Source: Gemmatimonadota bacterium (GTDB lineage: Bacteria; Gemmatimonadota; Gemmatimonadetes; Palauibacterales; Palauibacteraceae). Taken from it: a DNA stretch of 64,000 nucleotides. The notes beneath the pieces are model-generated. The model did not search any database, was not told the origin of the DNA, and saw only the letters and a program-made list of their open reading frames with translations. Below, in pieces: positions 7,728-16,405 of the stretch (positions are counted from its first letter, which is position 1; each line of letters opens with the position of its first letter). Position numbers and translations under genes: made by a program. Location: the NCBI GenBank assembly GCA_022820995.1, contig JAJEEM010000059.1:1-64000 (forward strand). Reading direction: 5' to 3'.

Positions 7728-8993
7728 CTATACGACCCGTCTCGGGAGGCGCGGATTCATGGCCTGGATGATGCCGAGGAAGCCGCGCTTCGTCCGCTCG
7801 GCGACCGTGTGGGGGAGCACGGAGGGATGGTCGGGGCCGATGAGCGTGGCGACATCGCCGACCTCCACCGACTTGTCCGGGCCGATGTCGAGAATGGTGT
7901 GCGCGGAGTTCACCCCTCCGGCGACGGGGTACGGGCGACCGTTGATCAGCACCTCGCAGGTGCCGTTCGCTTCGGAGGGATAGCCGTCGGTGCGGCCGAC
8001 CGGCAGCAGCGCCACCCAGGTGGCCCGGTCGGGCATGAAGGTGCGGTTGAAGCCCGCGCTTTCGCCCGGTTCGAGGCGTTCGACACGCACGACGCGCGTG
8101 TTGAAGCGGAACACGGGCTTGAGGTCGGCCATTTCCCGGGCGCCCTCGCCGCCGGGGTGGTTCCCGAACAGCGCGTTACCGGGCCGCACCATGGCGTAGT
8201 GCGCCTCGGGCAGGTGGAACAGCTCGAACGACGGTGACGCGTGGAGCGTGCCGAGCGGAAGGTTCCTCCCGCGCGCCCATGCGAGGAGTTCCTCGAAGCG
8301 GGCGAGCTGCTCCCGGTCGTGGTCCAGATCGTGCGTGAACATGGTATAGGTGCCGTTCACGTCGACGTATTCGCTCTGCACGAGCTCCTCGATCCAGCGG
8401 CGCGCGCGCGTGTACGGCATCCCCTCCCGGTTCATCCCCGTGTCGATGAAGAGCTGGACGGGTACGGGACGGCCGATTCGCCCGGATACGCTCCGCAGCC
8501 GGCGGGGCGCATCGTCCAGCCAGACGGACGGGAGCACGTCGTGTCTCGCCAGCTCCTCGATCTCGTCCTCGGATCCTTCGGCCATGACCACGATAGGCTT
8601 GGTCACCCCTTCCTCGCGCATGGCAAGCGCTTCCTCGACGCGCACGGCGGCGATGCCGCCCACCTGGGGCATGTCGGCGAGGAGGGGCCCGACCGCACGG
8701 TCGCCCAGGCCGTACGCGTTGTTCTTCACGACCGCGAGGATGGGGCGGCCGCCGGCGAGCCGCGCGGCCTCGCGGACGTTGTGGGTCCAGGCGGCGCGGT
8801 CGAGTTCGATCCACGGGTCGAAGCGCTGGGGAGTGTAGGAGCGGTCGGTCGTGGTGCCGACGGACGACGGTCCGATGCCCGGGCTCCGCGTCGTCGCAGC
8901 TCTCGCGCAGGCGGAGGTTGCGGCGAGGCCCAGAGCGGCGCCGGCCAGGTTGAGGAAGCGGCGGCGCGGGAGAGGGGCTGACGAGCGATCCAT
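7728..8993 (-). CDS. exported alanine racemase-like enzyme
   Basis: A 421-residue PLP fold-type III enzyme. An RRRFLNLAGAALGLAAT leader with TSACA shortly after suggests Tat export and perhaps lipid attachment. The PLP lysine is in AVVKNNAYG and the barrel region has FIDTGMNREG, as in alanine and broad-spectrum amino acid racemases. The C-terminal beta domain includes GGVNSAHTILDIG around the expected second catalytic residue, but the usual tyrosine there is not obvious. The likely role is periplasmic racemisation of an amino acid for wall or D-amino acid metabolism. The leader distinguishes it from a housekeeping cytoplasmic Alr. Confidence 0.8.
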   Translation of the reverse strand: MDRSSAPLPRRRFLNLAGAALGLAATSACARAATTRSPGIGPSSVGTTTDRSYTPQRFDPWIELDRAAWTHNVREAARLAGGRPILAVVKNNAYGLGDRAVGPLLADMPQVGGIAAVRVEEALAMREEGVTKPIVVMAEGSEDEIEELARHDVLPSVWLDDAPRRLRSVSGRIGRPVPVQLFIDTGMNREGMPYTRARRWIEELVQSEYVDVNGTYTMFTHDLDHDREQLARFEELLAWARGRNLPLGTLHASPSFELFHLPEAHYAMVRPGNALFGNHPGGEGAREMADLKPVFRFNTRVVRVERLEPGESAGFNRTFMPDRATWVALLPVGRTDGYPSEANGTCEVLINGRPYPVAGGVNSAHTILDIGPDKSVEVGDVATLIGPDHPSVLPHTVAERTKRGFLGIIQAMNPRLPRRVV

Positions 8994-9038
8994 GGGCCCT
9001 CCGGACCTGGCGGTGGACTGAACGGAGCGAATCTACGC

Positions 9039-9416
9039 TTAAGCCCGCAGCGTGGGCACGTCGTAGAGCGGGATGCGCGAATCGCGTGTGACCATGATGA
9101 GCCCTTCGGCCAGCGCCTGAGCGATGAGCATTCTGTCGAACGGATCGCTGTGGTGCGGCGGCAGAGTCGCGGCTCGCTCGGCATGATCGAATGTCAGGGG
9201 CAGGTGCGCGAGCCGCTTTTCCTCCACCACGGCCGCCAGATTGTCCGGTGCGGCAAGTCGGCCCTTGGCCTTCTTGATTGCGATCTCCCAACCGGAAACC
9301 GCGCTCACGAACACCTCGCTGTCCGGATTCGCGATCGCCTGTCGTGCCGATTCGGCGATCTGACGAAAATCGGATACCCACCAGAGAAACGCGTGTGTGT
9401 CGAGCAGCAGCCGCAT
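9039..9416 (-). CDS. PIN-domain ribonuclease toxin (VapC-like)
   Basis: A 125-residue PIN domain. The first acidic site is in LLLDTHAFLWW, the central SAVSGWEIAIKKAKGRL block is typical of this VapC subgroup, and DPFDRMLIAQA then VTRDSRI supply the remaining acidic residues. VapC toxins cut tRNA or rRNA. The gene lies 2 nt after the Phd-type antitoxin, so the two form one operon. Confidence 0.85.
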   Translation of the reverse strand: MRLLLDTHAFLWWVSDFRQIAESARQAIANPDSEVFVSAVSGWEIAIKKAKGRLAAPDNLAAVVEEKRLAHLPLTFDHAERAATLPPHHSDPFDRMLIAQALAEGLIMVTRDSRIPLYDVPTLRA

Positions 9417-9418
9417 TG

Positions 9419-9670
9419 TCAGTCAGCGCCCGGGAAGACCGTGGAGTTTTCGAACGCGGCAGTGATCTCGTCGTCCTCGTCATCGAAGTCCGGAGCGATC
9501 ACGATCCGGCCCTCGAGACCTCCCGGCTGTCGAGGTTCAACGGGTTCGTGGTACGGCGTCAGACGCACCCACGGTTGTCCCGAGTTGCAGATCACGACCT
9601 CTTCCCCTTCTCGAGCCAGCTTGGCCAGGCGGGAAAGCTGTGACTTCGCTTCGTGCATGTTGACCTTCAT
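9419..9670 (-). CDS. Phd/YefM-type antitoxin
   Basis: An 83-residue protein beginning MKVNMHEAKSQLSRLAKLA, the Phd/YefM DNA-binding fold, with an acidic C-terminal tail (PDFDDEDDE) that should wrap the PIN toxin. ATG 9670 has AGGAAAGG upstream. An AT-rich palindrome sits in its promoter. It is divergent from the symporter gene. Confidence 0.85.
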   Translation of the reverse strand: MKVNMHEAKSQLSRLAKLAREGEEVVICNSGQPWVRLTPYHEPVEPRQPGGLEGRIVIAPDFDDEDDEITAAFENSTVFPGAD

Positions 9671-9698
9671 GGGATTGGCCTTTCCTGATTTCGGCAGA

Positions 9699-9721
9699 TT
9701 AGCTAGACTAAGCCTAGCTAA
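9699..9721. promoter_or_regulatory. operator of phd-vapC pair (inverted repeat)
   Basis: Perfect 8-bp arms TTAGCTAG/CTAGCTAA with a 7-nt spacer. On the minus strand it lies over a plausible promoter (TTGCCG, 17 nt, TAGGCT), as expected for antitoxin autoregulation. Confidence 0.6.
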
Positions 9722-9790
9722 CCTGCCCCGGATCGGCAATTCAAGAGCGTGCATCGACCGAGAATCGACAGGGAGCGGCGCCGGGTTCCG

Positions 9791-10978
9791 ATGAGCGGGA
9801 TTCCCTCGTACGTATGGACGCTTCTGGCGCTGGCCGCGGGTCTGGCTGCGGGCGGGTTCTTCCCGGGGCCGCTCGCGCCGGTCGCCGACGCCACCGCCAC
9901 GCTCATCGCTTGGGTGGTCGCCGTCGTACCGCTGCTCATTCTGGCGGCCCTCAGCCCGGCCATCGCCACGCTGGTGCGGCGCGGGCTCGCCGGACGCTTC
10001 GCGGGCGCGGTCGTCCTCTGGTACGTCTTCACGTCCACCGTCGCCGGGCTCATCGCCGTCGTGACCTCCGCCACCATCTTCCGCATCCCGCTGGCCACGG
10101 GGGATCGGGGCGTGTGGACCGAGGCCGCGGCCATGCTGCGGAGCCTCGGAGAGGGCGGGGCTTCCCGGCCTCTGCTCGCAATTCTCGCCGGAGTCCTGCT
10201 GGGAGCCTTCGGCGCCCGGCACGATCCGACGTACCGCGTGCTCCGACGAATCGCCGACTCGATCGAGAGGGCGGGCGGCAAGCTGGCGTACGTCATGCTC
10301 CCGCTCATCCTCGCCTTCGGCATCACCCTGGGCGTGCGCTTCGGCGCGAGCCTGGGGCTCTCGCACTATCTGACGATGGCCGCCTACACCGGCGCGCTCG
10401 TCCTCGTCTGGTGGGCGTTCTACACGTTCGTGCTCGTGCGGAGGGTCGGACGCCGGTCCGTGGGCCCCGTGTTGAGCGGGTACTACGTGCCGACCGCGGT
10501 CTTCGCCGCCGGGACGTGTTCATCGCTCGCGACGCTTCCCGTCAACCTCGCGAACGCGAAGCGGGTCGGGGTCCGCGACGAGGTGGCCGACTTCGTGCTC
10601 CCGTTCGGCGCGGTCGCGAACCTGGACGCCAGCGCGCTGGCCTACGTGGCGTACGGGCCCTTCGTCGTGAGCCATGTCTTCGGCCTGGAACTCAGCTGGA
10701 TGATGATGCTCGCCGCCTGGCCGGCCGTCGTCCTGTTCACGATCGCCGCCCCGGGGCTTCCGGCCGGGATGGGGACGGCGCTGTGGAGCGCGACGCTGTT
10801 CGCGAGCATGCTGGGGCTCGAGGGACAGGCGCAGGGCGAGTTCATCGCGAGCTGGATCGCGCTCTCCGGCGGCATCCCCGACATGCTGCGCACGGCGACG
10901 AACACGACCGGAGACGGCTACACCGCGATCATCTTCGACGGCCGCTTCGACGAGTTCTTCGCGAGAGACCGTGGCTGA
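9791..10978 (+). CDS. dicarboxylate/amino acid:cation symporter (DAACS family)
   Basis: A 395-residue membrane protein related to glutamate/aspartate sodium symporters. It has about eight transmembrane helices; family features are the serine-rich re-entrant loop (AAGTCSSLATLPVNL), DFVLPFGAVANLDASA (normally NMDG-like) and ASMLGLEG. ATG 9791 is used; ribosome site weak. The end overlaps the next gene by 8 nt, so it is in an operon with two M29-like enzymes, suggesting import of the compound they process. Confidence 0.8.
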   Translation: MSGIPSYVWTLLALAAGLAAGGFFPGPLAPVADATATLIAWVVAVVPLLILAALSPAIATLVRRGLAGRFAGAVVLWYVFTSTVAGLIAVVTSATIFRIPLATGDRGVWTEAAAMLRSLGEGGASRPLLAILAGVLLGAFGARHDPTYRVLRRIADSIERAGGKLAYVMLPLILAFGITLGVRFGASLGLSHYLTMAAYTGALVLVWWAFYTFVLVRRVGRRSVGPVLSGYYVPTAVFAAGTCSSLATLPVNLANAKRVGVRDEVADFVLPFGAVANLDASALAYVAYGPFVVSHVFGLELSWMMMLAAWPAVVLFTIAAPGLPAGMGTALWSATLFASMLGLEGQAQGEFIASWIALSGGIPDMLRTATNTTGDGYTAIIFDGRFDEFFARDRG

Positions 10979-11993
10979 CGGGGCGGCGAGCGATTCGAGC
11001 GCGGCCGGGTCGCCGATGGCCGAGGCGGGCGTGGACCTGACCCCGGGAGCGCGGCGGCTCGTGCATGTAAACGGACGCGTCCGGCCGGGCGAGGTCGTCG
11101 TGATCGTGACGGACCCCACCATGGGACGCTACGCGGACGCCGTCGCCGGGGCCGCCCGCGAGGCCGAAGCCGCCGTGACCGTCTGCATAATTCCCATGCG
11201 TGACCAGGACGGGCAGGAACCGCCTCCACCCGTCGCACGCGCGATGGCCGAAGCCGCCGTGATCTTCTCTCCCGTGCGCATCTCGATCACGCACACGCGC
11301 GCCATGCGGACCGCCCTCGAGGCGGGGGCGCGCGTCTGCATGATGACGGCCTACACCGACGCGGTCATGACCAGCCCCGCCCTGCTCGAGACCGATTTCG
11401 CGGCGCAGGCCGACGTCTGCCGCCGCCTGGGCGCGGCATTCACCGAGGGCGGACACGTACGGCTCACGTCCCCGCGCGGCACGGATCTCCGCTTCGGGAT
11501 CGAGGGTCGCGTCGCCAACGTCCTGACGAACGTCCCGGAACCTGGAGAACTCGCCCCGGTGCCCGACATCGAGGTCAACGTCGTGCCGGTGACCGGTTCG
11601 GCCGAGGGCACGCTCATCTTCGACGCCTCCGTCCCCTACCTCGGGATCGGCATCCTGGAGGAACCCATCACCTGCACGGTGCGCGGCGGCGTCATCGTCG
11701 AGATGATCGGCGGGGCGCAGGCCGTCTTCCTCCGCGAACACCTCGAGTCCTTCGGGGACCCGAACTGTTTCAACGTCGCCGAGTTGGGCGTCGGCCTGAA
11801 CCCGAACGCCCGCCTCACCGGAGAGATGCTCGAGGACGAGGGCGTCATGGGTACGATCCACATCGGCATCGGCACCAGCCACACGCTCGGAGGGGAGATC
11901 GTGGCGCCGACGCACTACGACCTCCTCATGTGGGAGCCGACCATCGCCGTCGACGGCCGCGTCGTGCAGCGAGACAGGCAGGTGCTGGCGTGA
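10971..11993 (+). CDS. M29 aminopeptidase/NicX-like metalloenzyme (copy 1)
   Basis: A 340-residue member of the AmpS/M29 superfamily, which also contains 2,5-dihydroxypyridine dioxygenase NicX. Conserved blocks are the N-terminal RPGEVVVIVTDP fold, the GSAEGTLIFDASVPYLG strand, and near the C-terminus GLNPNARLTGEMLEDEG, HIGIG and THYD. The last two give the His...His-x-Asp metal set of NicX-type enzymes. GTG at 10971 overlaps the symporter stop. Peptidase and ring-cleaving dioxygenase functions cannot be separated by reading alone. Confidence 0.65.
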   Translation: MADGAASDSSAAGSPMAEAGVDLTPGARRLVHVNGRVRPGEVVVIVTDPTMGRYADAVAGAAREAEAAVTVCIIPMRDQDGQEPPPPVARAMAEAAVIFSPVRISITHTRAMRTALEAGARVCMMTAYTDAVMTSPALLETDFAAQADVCRRLGAAFTEGGHVRLTSPRGTDLRFGIEGRVANVLTNVPEPGELAPVPDIEVNVVPVTGSAEGTLIFDASVPYLGIGILEEPITCTVRGGVIVEMIGGAQAVFLREHLESFGDPNCFNVAELGVGLNPNARLTGEMLEDEGVMGTIHIGIGTSHTLGGEIVAPTHYDLLMWEPTIAVDGRVVQRDRQVLA

Positions 11994-12036
11994 AGGTGGA
12001 CAGGAAGCCGGGCATGGGGCCGGGTACGGGACGGCC

Positions 12037-12999
12037 ATGAGAGACGGAGCCAGGATCCTAGTGCGGACGTGCGCCGACGTTCAGCCGGGCGAGGACGTCG
12101 TCGTCGTCACGGACCCCGAGCGGATGGCCATCGCCCGGGCCGTTGCCGACGCCGCGCTCGAAGCCGGGGCCGTCGCGAGCGTCCTGATCCCGCCCGAGCG
12201 GTCGATCGACAACGAGGAACCGGGACCCGCCGTGGCCGCCGCTCTCCAGGCCGCCGACGTCGCCTTCCTCCCCGTGACACTGGCGCTGGCCCACACCCGC
12301 GCGGTCCGCGAGGCCATCGGCGCGGGAGCCCGGGTTCTCTCCATGACCGCGTTCACCGAACGGATGATGCGCGAAGGCGGGCTGTTCGCGGACTTCCGCG
12401 CGCGCAAGCCACTATGCGACGCCCTCTCGGCGAAGCTCACCGCCGGCGAACGGCTGCGGGTGACGAATCCCGCCGGCACGGACCTCACCATGAGCCTCGC
12501 GGGAGTGACCGGGAACAGCCACGCCTGCCTCCTGGACGGCCCCGGCTTCTCGGCCGTCCCCAACATCGAAGCCAACTGCGCCCCCGCACAGGGCGCCGCC
12601 GAAGGCGTGTTCGTCTGCGACGGGAGCATCCCCTACTACGGCGTGGGCCCGATCCGTGACGCCGTGACCTTCCGCATCTCGAAGGGCTTCGTCACCGACA
12701 TCGAGGGCGGCGACCAGGCCGATTTCCTCGCGGACCTGCTGGCCCGCCAGGATGACCCCTGGGTCTACAACCTCGCCCAGTTCGCCTTCGGCCTGAACCC
12801 CGCCTGCACCGAGTTCACCGGCGAAATGCTCAACGACGAAGGCGTGAACGGCACCGTCCACATCGGCATCGGCACCTCCGCCAACCTCGGCGGCACCGTA
12901 TCCGCCAAAACCCACTTCGACGCCATCAACCGCGCCCCCACCGTGTGGATCGACGACGAAGCGCTACTCCGTCACGGAGAGATCGTCGTCGACGGCTGA
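12037..12999 (+). CDS. M29 aminopeptidase/NicX-like metalloenzyme (copy 2)
   Basis: A 320-residue paralogue of the preceding gene with the same blocks: QPGEDVVVVTDP, GAAEGVFVCDGSIPYYG, GLNPACTEFTGEMLNDEG, HIGIG and THFD. It lies 43 nt downstream in the same orientation. The two copies have diverged well beyond a recent duplication, so they may form a heteromer or act on successive substrates. The AHTRAVREAIGAGARVLSMT region matches copy 1 closely. Confidence 0.65.
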   Translation: MRDGARILVRTCADVQPGEDVVVVTDPERMAIARAVADAALEAGAVASVLIPPERSIDNEEPGPAVAAALQAADVAFLPVTLALAHTRAVREAIGAGARVLSMTAFTERMMREGGLFADFRARKPLCDALSAKLTAGERLRVTNPAGTDLTMSLAGVTGNSHACLLDGPGFSAVPNIEANCAPAQGAAEGVFVCDGSIPYYGVGPIRDAVTFRISKGFVTDIEGGDQADFLADLLARQDDPWVYNLAQFAFGLNPACTEFTGEMLNDEGVNGTVHIGIGTSANLGGTVSAKTHFDAINRAPTVWIDDEALLRHGEIVVDG

Positions 13000-13014
13000 A
13001 CGGGAACCCTTTCT

Positions 13015-13953
13015 TCAGAAATCCTGGACGAGCTCGCGCATGCGGCGCTTCGTGGCCTCGCCCGGGAGGCGGCCGAAGGCGGTCCCGATGTTCTCCGCCA
13101 TGTGGTCGGGGTTCGTCGTCTCGGTGAGGGCGCACGTCACGGCGGGGTGCGCGAGGATGTACTTGAGTGAGAACTGCGCCCAGCTCGTGCAGTCGAACTC
13201 GGCGGCCCATTCGGGCAGATCACGCCCGCTCACGCGTCCGAAGTAGGTGCCGTTCATGAACGGACGGTTGATGAGGACGGCGAGCCCCAAGTCCTGCGCG
13301 AGCGGCAGAAGTCTATCCTCCGCGTTCGGCTCCATCACCGAGTAGTTGACCTGGACGAAGTCGAGCGGCTGCGTCCTCATGAACGACTCGAACGCCTCGT
13401 GCTGGGGGATGCTGGAGGTGGTAACGCCGATGTAGCGCGCCTCGCCCGAGTCCTTCCACCGGAGGACGTTGGGCCAGTGCACGTCCAGGTCGCGCATGCT
13501 CTCGACCTCGAGCAGATCCACGGTGCGGCTTCCGACCAGACGCTGGTTCTGCCGCATCTGCTCGATGCCGGCCGCTTCCCCGTCGGTGTTGATCTTCGTC
13601 GCGACGAAGAGACGGCCGCTGAACTCCGGCGCCGCCAGGACCTCGCCGAACTCCGCGTCGATGTCCGGCGTGCGCGGCGACGTGTCGACGACCCGCCCGC
13701 CGTGCTCCAGGAGCATTCGGATCACGCCGAACAGAGGCTCCGTCCCCTCGGTCGGGATCTCGAGCACGGGCTTCGAGGAGCCGAAGCCCACGATGGGCAG
13801 CGTCTCCTCGGTTCCCGGAATCGGGCGCGTGGGGAGCGCCTCCTGGAGGGGCACCGCGCTCCCGAACACGGCGCGCGGGGCGGCCAGCACGGCTCCGAGA
13901 CCCGCGAGACCGGTCAGAAAGTCGCGGCGCGTCGTATCGCTCGGGGTCGTCAT
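13015..13953 (-). CDS. Tat-exported aldo/keto reductase-like protein, catalytic residues altered
   Basis: A 312-residue protein with a Tat leader (TTRRDFLTGLAGLGAVLAAP) followed by an aldo/keto reductase barrel. VVDTSPRTPDID stands where the family has D-T-A-x-x-Y-G, so the catalytic tyrosine is absent. VATKIN keeps the lysine, but the catalytic histidine position reads DLLEVESM. The C-terminal NADP region (WAQFSLKYILAHPAVTCAL) is intact. It probably binds a nucleotide but may not be a normal reductase. It is divergent from the sterol methyltransferase. Confidence 0.8.
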   Translation of the reverse strand: MTTPSDTTRRDFLTGLAGLGAVLAAPRAVFGSAVPLQEALPTRPIPGTEETLPIVGFGSSKPVLEIPTEGTEPLFGVIRMLLEHGGRVVDTSPRTPDIDAEFGEVLAAPEFSGRLFVATKINTDGEAAGIEQMRQNQRLVGSRTVDLLEVESMRDLDVHWPNVLRWKDSGEARYIGVTTSSIPQHEAFESFMRTQPLDFVQVNYSVMEPNAEDRLLPLAQDLGLAVLINRPFMNGTYFGRVSGRDLPEWAAEFDCTSWAQFSLKYILAHPAVTCALTETTNPDHMAENIGTAFGRLPGEATKRRMRELVQDF

Positions 13954-14132
13954 CAGCCCTCCTTCAGTCGGTCCCGCGGCAGGTTCGGCATCAATCTAAC
14001 GGCAGGAACGGCAACGATGCAGCGGCAGGTTTGGCTCCGGGGCTCAGCGAATTGAGCTTGCGGATTTCGGCCAATCGGTGTTCCTTCCCGCCCGACCTCG
14101 GAGAACGCCAGCGAACCCCCTATCACGAACCT

Positions 14133-15194
14133 ATGACCCGTCCATCTGCCAAGCGGTCAGACGCTCGATCCCTCGCCGGTCTCGCGCCGGATGAGGTGAA
14201 ATCCGTCGTCGAACGATACAGCGGCATCCACGACGGCGGCGTGGAGCGCAGGAAGGAACGTTATCGGTCGTTCGTCAATCACTACTACGACCTGGTGACG
14301 GATTTCTACGAGTTCGGCTGGGGGCAGTCCTTTCACTTTGCTCCCCGGCGACGGGGTGAGAGCTTCAAGGCGTCGCTGCTACGGCACCAGCGTTTTCTCG
14401 CCGATCGGCTGTCCCTTGAACCGGGGATGCAGGTGCTCGATGTGGGGTGCGGGGTAGGAGGACCGATGGGCGCCCTGGCCCGCTACACGGGAGCCAGCTT
14501 CGTCGGGCTCAACAACAACGCCTACCAGATCGAGCGCGCGAAGGCGCACACCCGGGATGTCCGGTCTCTGTGCCGCTTCATCCACGGCGACTACATGCAG
14601 ATCCCCCATGGCGATGACCACTACGACGCCGCCTTTGCCATCGAGTCCATGCCGCACGCACCGGACAAGACGGCGGCGTTCCGGGAGATCTTCCGGGTCC
14701 TGCGTCCGGGGGCCTGTTTCGCGGGCTACGACTGGTGTCTCACCGAGGATTTCGATCCGCGGGACACCGAACACGTGCGGATCAAGGACGACATCGTGGA
14801 GGGGGATGCGCTTCCGGATATCGCCCGTACGACGGAGATAGGCATCGCTCTGCGCGCGGCTGGATTCGAACTCGTCGAACACGGCGACCGCGCCCTCGCA
14901 TCGGACCCGACGACGCCCTGGTACCGTGCCCTGCAGGGCCGCGACCTCAACCTCAGGAGCATTCCGCGTACACCCGTCGGTCGCGCCCTGACGAATCTCG
15001 TGTTGAGAGTTGGTGAGAAGTGGAGGGCGTTCCCGGAGGGCACTACCGCCGTAAGCTCGTTGTTGAACAGGACGGCGGACGCCCTGGTCGAGGGCGGCAG
15101 GACCGGAATCTTCACACCGATGTTCTACTTCCTGGCCCGCAAACCCCCGCGCCAGGAGGAACGTCTTGACGGCGCCGGAGCTTCTGTAACCTGA
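14133..15194 (+). CDS. sterol C-24 methyltransferase homologue (SMT/ERG6 type)
   Basis: A 353-residue SAM-dependent methyltransferase that resembles plant and fungal sterol 24-C-methyltransferases over its full length. YYDLVTDFYEFGWGQSFHF (51-69) is the sterol-binding region I; LDVGCGVGGP (102-111) is the SAM motif; GLNNNAYQI, the HGDYMQIP segment, IESMPHAP and the C-terminal SMT domain ending FTPMFYFLARKP are all in the expected order. The family moves a methyl group from SAM to C-24 of a sterol side chain. Such genes are rare in bacteria but have been reported from uncultured ones. The start ATG 14133 matches the length of the family. No other early sterol gene (oxidase, cyclase) is in the window, so the substrate could be host or environmental sterol. 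Confidence 0.85.
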   Translation: MTRPSAKRSDARSLAGLAPDEVKSVVERYSGIHDGGVERRKERYRSFVNHYYDLVTDFYEFGWGQSFHFAPRRRGESFKASLLRHQRFLADRLSLEPGMQVLDVGCGVGGPMGALARYTGASFVGLNNNAYQIERAKAHTRDVRSLCRFIHGDYMQIPHGDDHYDAAFAIESMPHAPDKTAAFREIFRVLRPGACFAGYDWCLTEDFDPRDTEHVRIKDDIVEGDALPDIARTTEIGIALRAAGFELVEHGDRALASDPTTPWYRALQGRDLNLRSIPRTPVGRALTNLVLRVGEKWRAFPEGTTAVSSLLNRTADALVEGGRTGIFTPMFYFLARKPPRQEERLDGAGASVT

Positions 15195-15221
15195 CAAATC
15201 TTACATTGTATATTAGATTTG
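15195..15221. promoter_or_regulatory. AT-rich inverted repeat before the DUF4143 ATPase
   Basis: Arms CAAATCT (15195-15201) and AGATTTG (15215-15221) enclose TACATTGTATATT, which contains a possible -10 element. It stands out against the GC-rich background and lies directly before the ATG at 15223, so it probably contains the promoter and operator of the ATPase gene. Confidence 0.5.
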
Positions 15222-15222
15222 C

Positions 15223-16395
15223 ATGGTTATGATGCGAATGATCCGACGCGAGAGCAAGTTGCGGGTAGAGCGCCAACTGGCGCGGGCCCCGGCTGTTGTG
15301 CTTACCGGACCGCGGCAGGTGGGCAAGACGACCCTGGCCCTCGAGATCGCGCGTGAGCGCGGAGGCGCCTACCTCGACCTGGAGCGCCCCCCGGATCGGG
15401 CCAGGCTGTCGGATGTCGACGCGTACTGCCGCCGCAACGCCGAGCGCCTGGTCGTGTTCGACGAGATTCAGCGGGTCCCCGGTCTCTTCGAACCACTCCG
15501 GGGCGTCATCGACCGGCGCCGCCGGGACGGCCGTCGCACGGGCCACTTTCTCTTCCTCGGCTCGGCCTCCATCGACCTGCTCCGACAGTCCGGCGAGACG
15601 CTGGCGGGACGCGTGGCGTTCTGCGAAATGCCGCCCCTGAATGTGCGAGAGGTCGGCGCGGAACGTCTCGATGATCTCTGGTCGCGCGGCGGATTTCCGG
15701 AGAGTCTTCAGGCAGGCGACGACGCGGACAGCTTCGAGTGGCGGCTCGATTTCATCCGGACCTATCTCGAACGCGACATTCCGGCCCTGGGCCCGCGCAT
15801 CCCGAGCGAGACGTTGCGGCGTTTCTGGACGATGCTCGCCCACAACCAGGGTCAGAGCTTCAATGCCGCGGGTCTGGCAAAGTCGCTGGGCCTCAGCGGC
15901 GTAACCGTGGCCCGCTATCTCGACCTCCTGGTCGACCTGTTGCTGGTGCGGCGCCTCGTCTCATGGCGCGGGAACCTGGGGCGACGACTCGTGAAAGCGC
16001 CCAAGACGTACCTGCGGGACAGCGGCACATGTCACGCGCTTCTGGGAATCGAATCGCTGGATTCTCTCCTGGGACACCCCGTGGCCGGGAGCAGCTGGGA
16101 AGGGCTCGTGATCGAGAACATCGTGAGCGCCCTGCCGGCGCACGCCTCGATCGGCTATTACCGGACCGCGGGAGGGGCCGAGGTCGATCTCGCCATCGAG
16201 CTTGGCGGCGGCGAGACCTGGGCGGTGGCGATCAAGCGGAGCACCGCCCCCAGGGTTTCGCGCGGCTTCCACAGCGCCTGCGAGGACCTGCGGCCCGCCC
16301 GCAAACTCGTCATCTATCCGGGTCAGGAGACGTATTCGCTCGGTCGGGACATCGAGGCGGTATCCCTGAACGACATCTGCGATGACCTGACCTGA
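15223..16395 (+). CDS. AAA+ ATP-binding protein with DUF4143 domain
   Basis: A 390-residue protein of the AAA_14/DUF4143 family. Walker A is TGPRQVGKTTLALE (about 27-40), Walker B is LVVFDEIQRVP, and FLFLGSASIDLL is the sensor region. The C-terminal DUF4143 part has YLRDSGTCHALLGI, SWEGLVIENI and a nuclease-like YYRTAGGAEVDLAIE segment. The family is widespread, often strain-variable, and its role is not settled; defence or toxin-antitoxin-like functions have been proposed. AT-rich upstream DNA hints at acquisition as a unit. Confidence 0.8.
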   Translation: MVMMRMIRRESKLRVERQLARAPAVVLTGPRQVGKTTLALEIARERGGAYLDLERPPDRARLSDVDAYCRRNAERLVVFDEIQRVPGLFEPLRGVIDRRRRDGRRTGHFLFLGSASIDLLRQSGETLAGRVAFCEMPPLNVREVGAERLDDLWSRGGFPESLQAGDDADSFEWRLDFIRTYLERDIPALGPRIPSETLRRFWTMLAHNQGQSFNAAGLAKSLGLSGVTVARYLDLLVDLLLVRRLVSWRGNLGRRLVKAPKTYLRDSGTCHALLGIESLDSLLGHPVAGSSWEGLVIENIVSALPAHASIGYYRTAGGAEVDLAIELGGGETWAVAIKRSTAPRVSRGFHSACEDLRPARKLVIYPGQETYSLGRDIEAVSLNDICDDLT

Positions 16396-16405
16396 CCCCG
16401 GCCGT

